64,000 nucleotides of DNA from Pleurostoma richardsiae (lineage: Eukaryota > Ascomycota > Sordariomycetes > Calosphaeriales > Pleurostomataceae). The position numbers were made by a program, and so were the translations under genes. How positions within the stretch are numbered: position 1 is the stretch's first letter; each line of letters starts with the position of its first letter. Under the pieces are notes generated by a model. The model saw nothing but the letters and a program-made list of their open reading frames with translations. It was not told where the DNA came from and ran no database searches. Positions 55,959-64,000 of the stretch are shown in pieces. The DNA lies in NCBI GenBank assembly GCA_030052745.1, contig JANBVO010000022.1:248001-312000 (forward strand), written 5' to 3'.

Positions 55959-57688
55959 CTTTTATGGGAGGCTTTGACTAATTGGTAACAAATCCCGGTG
56001 GTTAGGCAAGTCTGCTTGTCGCTGCAAAGCAACCTTTTTCCTGTAAGACGATCGAGGCGATGAGGGAGAAAAGAGACAGGTCTCGTCACCTCCCACTTCC
56101 TATTACTGTCGTTAGTCGCTTGACGATGCAGAGGAACAAAAAGGGTGGTGCACTAATGTTGGGGATTTTGTGAATATACGTTAAGCTGCCTAAGGAAGCA
56201 GTGCGTGGCGATCCAAGTGGACTTTCTGGAGTGGGAATGTGAAGTAAGGTGATGCAGAAGAGGTAGTCTTGGTACGTTCTTGCTTGCTACGTTTGCAGTT
56301 AGGAGCTTGATGTAATAAAGGGGTGGTGAAATGCATGCCGGATACCCCAGGGATTTGATCAGGAAGGATATAAGTAGTAATGTGCTCATGTTGTATACAT
56401 ACCTCGAGGTACCCAACAGTGGCTTGCTTCAATACGATGTTCGTTGTGCTGGGATTCAGGGTAAGTTGAGATAGAATAGGGAGTCTCGTCGCTTTTTTTC
56501 TTAGTGCTGTTCCTGCTATCGTTGTCAGTAACTTGACGCGACGAAAGAGGCAACAGACAGGGGTAACGAAGAGGTAGTGTCTTCGAGCTTGAAAATGTAG
56601 GAGTGGGCAAGATGTAGAACAGCCTATTGTCTCGTAACATACCTAGATGGTCGTGCAACAAGACGATCGTGATAAAAATCCACGAAACTTCTACGGGGTT
56701 GAAGCGGTGGTAGGAAAACGAGTCGACATCTGAGGAGAAAGGATGGATCTTGTTTCTCCGCGGTGGATCTTACCGTCAACGTCTTTGCTTTCCGCAAGGA
56801 ACTGCTGGCAGAAGAAGGTTTGTATTCAAGGACCGAAGACGTCTGCCACGGCTCGTAAGGGTGAGGTGTTGTAAGAAGAAGGTGGATATTGAGAGGAAGG
56901 GAGGCTGATTCAACGACGCGAGAGAAAAAGTGCCGGCAGGGCAGGCTGAAATCCGAGGAGGAAGGAAGGGTGACTGGTGCAGAGATTGTCTTCCTCAGGC
57001 AGGCGGGCGATATCCCACTCAGGCACAACGCGACATCAGACGAGCAGGTACTCAGGTATTCGAGTACCCAAGTAACTATGCCAGGTCAAGGTACCAGCAG
57101 GAGAATCAGAGCTTCCTTGGGTACATTGTCACCTTGTGAGAATCCATTCGCTGCTCCTCTGGCGCCCCAATCACTGCTGTACCGGAAGGCTCACGAGATA
57201 AATAGCAAATACAGGCCAGTCATTGATGCTGTTGATGGAATCCGCAGAAGGAAGAAGGCCCAGGGCCTGGCGGACGGAGTCGTTTGTCGGGTTCATGTAT
57301 TAAGACTGGTAAGGGATCCATTCAACCTTGCAAGTCAGTGTCTTTGAAATGCCGGCCTGCTCTTGTGTTGTATTATACAGGCCATACGTACTAATCAATG
57401 TATATACAAGAATCAAAATGCGGCCTCTTAAAATAATTAGCTGTAGAGACAGCGTAATCCCAGCTGCCATCAAGTCCCATGCTGACGCCGCTTCCGTAGC
57501 GGTATCTGATCTATGCTTTTGCGGATGTATAAAGCAGTAGCACAAGTGATACGAGAAGGGAGACGCCGGGAAGCCAGCGAGAGCTGGATGAGAAGCTTGC
57601 AAACACCTTTGACAGTCCCTTTCAGATGGTAACGAGCCGTGAGTCATATCACAACCTCGAACAACCCCCCGGACTCCCGACCGACAGA
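55959..57688. other. Intergenic region, no gene recognised
   Basis: About 1.7 kb between two minus-strand genes: 5' flank of the membrane-protein gene and 3' flank of the LRR gene. Several 80-150-codon open frames on both strands have low-complexity composition and no known motif. Confidence 0.4.
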
Positions 57689-60600
57689 CTAGTCAAGATC
57701 TGCCAGGCTGGTCTCACCATCTCCTTCGCCTTCACCGTCCTTCCAAGCTCCCATCTCGGCGACAGGGACCCTCCCTCGGAGCCATCGGAGGGTGGCTTCG
57801 GTTCCGCGCTCGAGAACGTTCCATCTGGGAACACGGAAGCGATTCCCCGCCACCTCGAGCCTCTCTAGTCCGCCGGCGCCACCGAGCAGTCCGATCCGCG
57901 GGTTCAAGTGGGCAATATCGTTGTTTCTGGCGTCAACGATGCGTAGGCCCTTGATGCTCTCCGGGTCGAGGTCGGCAAGGTGATTATTCGCGATGAGGAG
58001 CACTGTTAGGCCGGGGTACGCATCCCTTAGTTGTGAGCCGGCGGGCAGGGATGATAAACGGTTGAAGCTCAGGTCGAGCTTCTGAAGGCTGGGGGCACGA
58101 AGATGGGCGACGAGAGGGACTAGACTGGTGATGTGGTTGGAGGAGAGATTCAGCTCCTTCAGGCAAGGTAGTTCAAGTTCCTCACCAGCACCCATGTACG
58201 TCTCGCCGATGAGCTGGTTATGCGCGAGAGACAGGGATGTCAACGACTCGGCGAAGAAGGAAAGAGACTCGGGTAGCGTCGTAAATAAGTTGTGGTGCAG
58301 CTGTATCTCGCGCACGGTGTGCTCAGCAGCGACCCTCGAGCAGATGACCGGGTGAAGTGAGGAGGATTGCGTGTTCGACCGATCTAGGACACCGCCGGAT
58401 TTGATAGGCCATGTCTGGCCGCTGATGGTATGGGAGCGAGACCGCACGGGAGTGCCAGGTGCAGACGTGGGCGGAGTGGCAAAGTCGTCCATGTCAGAAC
58501 GGCTGCTATTGTCCTGGTCTGGTTCGTCCGCCGGCCTAGGTTGAGGTTCAGCGATAGCGCTAGCAGAGGAAGGTGCTCTCTCCCGCCGGCAGGTCTCGCT
58601 CGCATTCATCGGCTCTTCAGAGATACCCTCATTAGACTGCGCGGCTCCATCTTCCTGGGTGACAACCTCGGGCTCCAGTCTAGCAGCGAGGGCATTCTTC
58701 AGGTCGTCCGTCGCCATGGAGACAAACTTCTTGTCGCGAAGAGGATTGCCGCTCAACCTGAGCATTGCGAGGTTATCCATCCTTGCAATCTCCGCAGGTA
58801 TGACGCGGATGTCGTTACTGGAGAAGTCGACACTGCGAAGACCAGTGAGTTTCGTGAAGCCCTCCGGGATTGCATTTATGCTGTTCTCGTCGGCGGTGAG
58901 GGTGATCAGATTGGTGAAGAAGCTGACGTCCGGCAGGCTCTGAAGCCGGTTCATGGACAGGCAGAGCTGAGTGACAGCAGGCAGAGCAATCGACCTGCCC
59001 TCAGTTGGAGATATCAACTGAGTAATTTGATTCGAAGATATGTCAAGAATCTGTAGATGCGGAAGCTCTTCCGTAGAGTTGTCGATCAGCACTCCGCTCA
59101 GTTTGTTCTTGCGAGCCAGCAGCTCGGTTATCGGGAGCCGAGCAAGAATATAGAACGGAATAGACTCAAAGTTGTTCTCGCTGATGTTGAGAATACGGAG
59201 CTTAGACGAATTCTCCAACCCCTGGGGAAGGCCGGTGAGATTATTGCCGTGCAGGTCAAGGATCTCCAAGTTCTCGAGGCTGATGAACCATGGATCTAAG
59301 TCGCCATACAGAAGATTGCCTCCCAGTTTGAGGTCACGGAGAGACGTGATTTGCGAAATGGTCTCGAGGCAGTTATTGGCAAGCCGATTCTGGGACTTTG
59401 GCATGCTTAGCTACTTGCAACCACGGGGACACAAGGGATATACACACCAGATTGAGAGACGTAAGGAGAGAGAGTCGCCTCAGCCCGGTAGGAAGCGAGA
59501 TCAGCACGTTGCCATGCAGATCAAGCGTCTCCAAGCCGCCAAATATGCTCCCCTTTTCATCCTCATTGTTGGCAAGCTCCTCGGGCTCGGCGTCAGGAAA
59601 CACGCTTTCCTCAATCATCTCCAGCTCATTGTCCGCGGCAACGAATCGCGTGAGGTCCACACTCTCTGCCCAGGTTCCGTCGTGTTTGCCAATCGATTCT
59701 AGGTCGTACATACTCAGGACGTCCTTTGGGATTTCCCGCAGACCCATAGCAGCGATATTCAGGCGGCCCGTGGTTCTGGCAGAAGCGGCCCTAGCTTGAA
59801 TGACCTTGCTCATAGAGCCATCATCTCGACGCAAGTTGAACGGATCATCAGACAGGCCGAAATCGAACCCTGTGTCTGTAGGGACTACCGGGGCCTCCTG
59901 TATATCTGCGGCCTGAGCTGCAGATACTTGCCGAGATGCTGCACGTTTCGCCGCCTTGGCTTTCGCAATCTGCTCTCGCAGGGCAGCAGACGACTTTCTG
60001 TTTGTGGTCATAGGTGCGGGTGAAGCAGCTGCCGAGTCAAGAGTCGGATTGGTGGAAGTGGTAGACGCGCTTGAGAAGAGGGTCTCCTCTCCCGACGTCG
60101 TTGATGACCTTTGCGATGCCATGGAACCCTTCCGAGGAGCTTCCGAGTGTGGTTGGCTCCCGAGGGCAGCGATGGACGGCCGCTTGGACGGCTTCTTGAA
60201 CAGTCCGTTGAGCGAAGGCCGAGACTTGACCGTTCTAGCAGCCACTGTCTTGGGTACAGACTTGGGTACAGCATCCAGGGGCGCTCTGCTCGGGCTGGGG
60301 GTTCTTGCTCGGGTGAGCCCCACAACGGGAGCCTTCTGGGGCTTCGATGATGTAGAACGAATACTGGCGCCGGGGGTTGTACACGCGGAGGGTGTCTTCA
60401 GGGTCCTCGTCGGCCGGCTGCGAACCGGTGTCCCAGCGATAGGCGGAAGAGGTGCGCTAAACGTATTCGTTGATGCTCGGAAACTGAAGCTGCGCTCATC
60501 CTGACCCGAGCTCGATCCTGGCCGGCTGAGGGACCGGGAAGGGGGCCTGCTCGATCCATCGGAAAGATGACTGGAGCCCGGCCGATTACTGGAGCCTGGT

Positions 60601-61319
60601 CGGTGGCAAGAACCAGGCCGGGAACCCTGGCTTCCTGGCCGAGAGGGCGGCCGCCTCGCAGACTCAAGATCAAAGAAGCCGGAGCTGGAGATGGACGCAC
60701 GTCCCTTGATAGCTGGAGACGATGGTAGCTGCGACAGTGTCTCGATAGTCCGCTCGGATAGTGACGGCCGTGGCCGGAAGGACTGTGAGGCCGAGGTTCT
60801 AAGGGAAGGGAAACTCTTGTCTGTAGAGCTCGTGGCCGGCCGCGAATCGAGGACCTCCTCTACGCTATTTGTGGTCTTGGCGCTCCTCGCGGGCGTCGAG
60901 GCGGCTGGCGTACCCAACGAAAACTGCTGTGAAGTCCGTCGTGTCAAGGAGCGGGCTGTGGCAGCGCTTGGTGTCTTAGGGTAGGTGCCGCCGCCATCCC
61001 GGGGCCGGGATGGGGTTTTCTGTGCGTTTGTGGCGGACTGGCTCGAATTCAGGCGGTTTCTGGGCGAGGGCTGGATCGGCGGCGGGGACTTTGTGCTTGC
61101 TGGAGCCTCGTTCTTTCTGGGAGCTGCTACCGGGCCGGATGACAGAGAAAGGCGGTCGCGAGAGGCGGCTGGTCTCAGGCGGGGGTTCCGAAGCTGGTCG
61201 CCGCCATTCAGGCTTTCGCGTGAAGCGGCCGGTCGGAGCGTGGGCGTCGGTCGGGGAAGGGGGAGGCGAGACAGGCGCGGGATGCCGCTTGCTCGGGCGG
61301 ATGGGCCTTTGTCGTCCAT
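57689..61319 (-). CDS. Leucine-rich-repeat protein (LRRC40-like) with long disordered N-terminus
   Basis: Two exons (61319-59448, 59395-57689) joined across a 52-nt intron (donor GTGTGT, acceptor AAG) inside an LRR; the join reads LTSLNLSQNRLANNC. Product 1192 aa. Residues 1 to about 490 are disordered, rich in Ser/Pro/Arg, with repeated SRPGS-type units near residue 225-260 (for example RPGSSNRPGSS). A short helical KAKAAKRAASRQ segment follows. LRRs begin near residue 530 (TTGRLNIAAMGLREIP) and continue in two blocks separated by a ~110-residue disordered insert (EPEVVTQEDGAAQ to HTISGQTWP). Units such as LENLEILDLHGNNLTGLP and LQKLDLSFNRLSSLP are classical. Probably a scaffold; related layouts occur in LRRC40 and yeast Sog2-like proteins, but orthology is not established. 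Confidence 0.88.
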
Positions 61320-62598
61320 GTTGCTGTTGGCAGCACGCTGCAGTTTAGCGCTGCAGGGCGGCCGGTGGCCGATCTAGTTCGTCTGGCGGGCTGCGCAGTG
61401 CAAGAAAGCGAGCTGAAGCTGCTTCGGAGGTGATGAGGGTATATACGGAGTACTGTGACGATGTTTGTTTAATCAGAGTCCCTGTCGCTGCACGGACACC
61501 GCTGAAGCGCACGGATTCCCGCCACTTCCCTGCTTCGTGATTACTCCGCCGCCGCTGCTGGTGCTGCTGGTGGTGGACGCGTCTGAAACCGCGACTTTGT
61601 TTAGTGAGTCCGGCTAGTTAAGCCGAGGGCAGCGCGCAGAACAAAGGAGGGAGAGATGACAGATGACGGGCAGACTAAGGCGGGTCGCCGAGGAGATGGC
61701 AGCAGCAAAGTAAACAAACCCTCTCCTGCTCAATTGAGGCTCGAGCGATACGTAAGGTGCAGTACCTACTAGCAAGTCGTGCTTGGCTCTCACCCAAATT
61801 CACTCCTACAGCTTTCACAGGAAACCGTTTCTTCTCGTTCCCTGCCGATCCCCCTGAGCTCGCTAGAGCGTCGCATTGTGTGACGCTTTGGGCAACAAAC
61901 GCAGGTCCAGATTGCTCGGCAAAGGCATGCCGACAAGGGGATCTCCAAATTAGCCCATCCCGCCAGACTCCTAGCACGTGTCGGCGGCAGTCTGTGCTCT
62001 CCAATTCTCCGGATTGAATTCCATCCGTCGGCGACTCAACGGGCGATACTAACCAACAGGGCTCATCGCATCCAAGCCCGGCTCCTTCTGTTCAAGGCAT
62101 TTGGCTTGAAGTCTAGGGCTGGTTAATACGTCTGGTTCCTAAAGAGTCGAACCTGGATGGAACACGCATGAGAGCTGGTGGGCGAAGGGCTTGCCTGCTG
62201 TTCGAAGGCCAGCGTGGGTAGAACGAATCCATTAGCGATTGACGGATAGAGGAGCAACAGCGCATATTCTCTCTCCTGGACATGGCATGCGTACATCATG
62301 CGTCCCCTGCCTGGCTTGACCTCAGTACAGTTTTGTAATCTAGATATCGTCACTACCGTACTACTTACTCACCCACGCATTTCGTCAACGCCTGTATTCG
62401 AGTAACTAGAATGGAGCCGTTTCCAACTCGGCAACTGTCAGCCGGGCTCGCAGGCTGGCTAGTGCGATCCGCTAAATACAAACACCCTTACACAGCTCAC
62501 GGCGCCTGAACCCTTCCAGTGTAGATCTGCAAGGGGTACAGGACTGTGAGAATTAACAGCCCCGAGGATCTCGCTACGGACCGCTGCCCTGACTTGCT

Positions 62599-62605
62599 TG
62601 ACTCA
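62599..62605. promoter_or_regulatory. TGACTCA, candidate CPC1/Gcn4-type site
   Basis: Perfect TGACTCA 244 bp upstream of the permease start. Same heptamer as upstream of DAHP synthase. Motif-only evidence. Confidence 0.35.
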
Positions 62606-62712
62606 GTAAGCGACTATGTACGCGGTGAGCCGTGAGCATTAAGCACCTGGCCTAACGTCGACGATCTCGGAGCGAGACGGACAGCCCCCACGCCCCGAGT
62701 TCCGCCCTGCAA

Positions 62713-62718
62713 GATAAG
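62713..62718 (+). promoter_or_regulatory. GATAAG, candidate AreA/NIT2 site
   Basis: AGATAAG 131 bp upstream of the purine nucleoside permease start; nitrogen control of purine uptake would make sense, but this is motif-only evidence. Confidence 0.35.
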
Positions 62719-62848
62719 GCAGCTTAAAGCGTGGGCACGGGGGAGGCCTTCGCACACATATAATGCATGCAATGGACGTCTTGCTGAGGCGCGCTTCTCA
62801 TCTTTGGCGGTCGATCTCGCGGGATTCATCCCACCGCGCCTCCTCGAC

Positions 62849-64000
62849 ATGTACTTACTCACCAATTCATTGCTTGCCTCCATAGCGCTCAACGCGGTGG
62901 CAGCGAGCAAGTGTCCAAGTCTGCTGTCCCCTAAAGTCGTCGTTGTCACTTTCGTAGGCTACCCTCTTGCAACATACAGTGGCCGGGATCTACTGAATAC
63001 TGAGTGACGCGACAGTATGATGACGAAGCGACCGCATATCTGAGCCACCAGGATGAGTTGGACTTTAACGCTGTCAACATCACCATACCCGGCGCCTCCC
63101 CCGAGTTCCCGGATCTCCACTGTACGAGCACTGGGGACGTCTGCCTCGTGACGACGGGAGAGGGCATGACCAACGCGGGAAACAGCATTATGGCCCTCTG
63201 GAACACGGCCAGGTTGGACTTGACCCAGACGTACTTTCTCACCACAGGCATCGCCGGCGGCAATCCGGAGGTGGTAGGGACAAACTCCGTCATATGTCAG
63301 CTCTCCTGACCAGCTCATGTCCCATCACTTTCGCCGTACGCCCCATGTCTGGGCTAACAGCGAGAGGCGCGTAGTTGCCCGCTTTCTAGTCCAACCCTCC
63401 ATGCAGTACGAGATCGACGCGCGGGAGATCCCGGAGAACTTCACCACCGGCTACTTCCCTCAGGGCACGTACAGCCCTGACGACAACTGGGGATATGTGT
63501 ACAACACCGAGGTCTTCTCCGTAAATTCTGATCTGCGCGACCTCGCCGCCGCCATGGTCAACCCGGCCGAGCTGGTCGACACCGACGACGCCAGGCTGTA
63601 CCGCGAGAGGTACGCCGTCGCCCCGGCCTACGCCGCCAGTCTGCGCAGTCCCGGGGTTGTCAGGTGCGACACCGCCACCAGCGACAATTGGTTCAGCGGT
63701 GAACTGCTGGCTGGGGCTGTGGGCGAGAGAATGAGGGTCTGGACCAACGGGTCGGCGGTGTACTGCGCTACAGCGCAAGAGGACGGCGCCGTGGTGGCGG
63801 CGCTGCTGAGAGCTGCCCTTGCTGGCAAAGTTGACTACAATAGGATCATTTCAATGCGGTCAAGTACGTTGACTTGCTTCGCAGCTCTTTCTTGCCATCA
63901 AGCATGCAGACCGGTTGACAGATTCCAGTATCCGATATTGACCGGCCGTACCCGGGGCAGACGGTCCTTCAGAACTTGGTCTACGAGGATCCTGGATCGT
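62849..64000 (+). CDS. Secreted purine nucleoside permease (NUP family), 5' part
   Basis: NUP-family protein; the Candida namesake is linked to purine nucleoside uptake, and relatives resemble nucleoside phosphorylases. Exons in the window: 62849-62953, 63016-63295, 63375-63863 and 63929 to the window end; introns 62, 79 and 65 nt. Signal peptide about residues 1-19 (MYLLTNSLLASIALNAVAAS). Family blocks: DELDFNAVNITIPGASPEFP, DVCLVTTGEGMTNAG, SIMALWNTARLDLTQTYFLT, TGIAGGNPE, then, restored by splicing, SVIFARFLVQPSMQYEIDAR and NFTTGYFPQGTYSPDD. ATSDNWFSG and DRPYPGQTV follow. The last join uses GTACGT and a TTCCAG acceptor giving ISDIDRPYPGQ. The C-terminal part is outside the window. The frame is intact throughout. 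Confidence 0.9.

Larger units (their letters stand above)
61320..62848. other. Divergent intergenic region
   Basis: About 1.5 kb between the LRR gene and the purine nucleoside permease gene. Contains a TGACTCA and a GATAAG (listed) and a TATA-like CATATAAT about 90 bp before the permease ATG. No gene seen. Confidence 0.5.

Noticed and set aside
59956-60504. 182-codon plus-strand ORF
   Set aside because: Antisense shadow of the disordered N-terminal region of the LRR gene.

Overview
The window looks like nuclear DNA of a filamentous ascomycete (Pezizomycotina, probably Sordariomycetes-like; lineage is inference). Genes are compact. Introns are short (about 48-125 nt), with GT or occasional GC donors and CTAAC/CTGAC-like branch sites. 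The proteome is typically fungal: CFEM and GPI proteins, a CAP10 glycosyltransferase, a VWA/Hint protein and a purine nucleoside permease. Intergenic DNA carries many copies of the palindrome AGGTACCT. I found no tRNA, rRNA, CRISPR array or intact transposon.

Layout. 0.5-9.6 kb: mitochondrial ribosomal protein mL50 (-), a small cysteine-rich membrane protein (+), DAHP synthase (-) with an upstream TGACTCA site, a conserved fungal protein of unknown role (+), and a COX14-like mitochondrial membrane protein (-). 10.6-20.6 kb: an armadillo-type SmgGDS-like GTPase regulator (+), ribosomal protein eL13 (-), a CAP10-type glycosyltransferase (-) and a secreted or vacuolar M20 metallopeptidase (+). 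20.6-23.9 kb is gene-poor, with AGGTACCT copies, two short perfect hairpins and one doubtful cysteine-rich ORF. 23.9-26.2 kb: a VWA + Hint protein.

28-42 kb is the most unusual part. An intact eight-exon 5-oxoprolinase (-) is divergent from an intact Dal5-type MFS transporter (+), and GATA-factor-like motifs lie between them. Around this pair sit three relics: a GPI-type aspartic protease with both catalytic motifs damaged (28.0-29.8 kb), and two FAD-dependent amine/amino-acid oxidase pseudogenes on opposite strands (38.6-39.9 and 40.5-41.7 kb). The Qb-SNARE gene BOS1 lies intact among them. I read the region as the remains of a peptide/amino-acid nitrogen-scavenging neighbourhood of which the pyroglutamate (5-oxoproline) part survives; this is inference.

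43-64 kb: a large SLIP-GC-like GTPase (+) with a probable GC-AG intron, a 3-ketoacyl-CoA thiolase (-), a coiled-coil protein (-), a CFEM protein (+) convergent with a Ser/Thr-rich GPI protein (-), a multi-pass membrane protein (-), a 1192-residue leucine-rich-repeat protein (-), and the first four exons of a secreted purine nucleoside permease (+) that runs off the window.

Gene models were assembled by hand from splice signals. Each reported intact multi-exon model keeps frame across all joins. Three unrelated genes (eL13, VWA/Hint, BOS1) have a first coding exon that is only the ATG.
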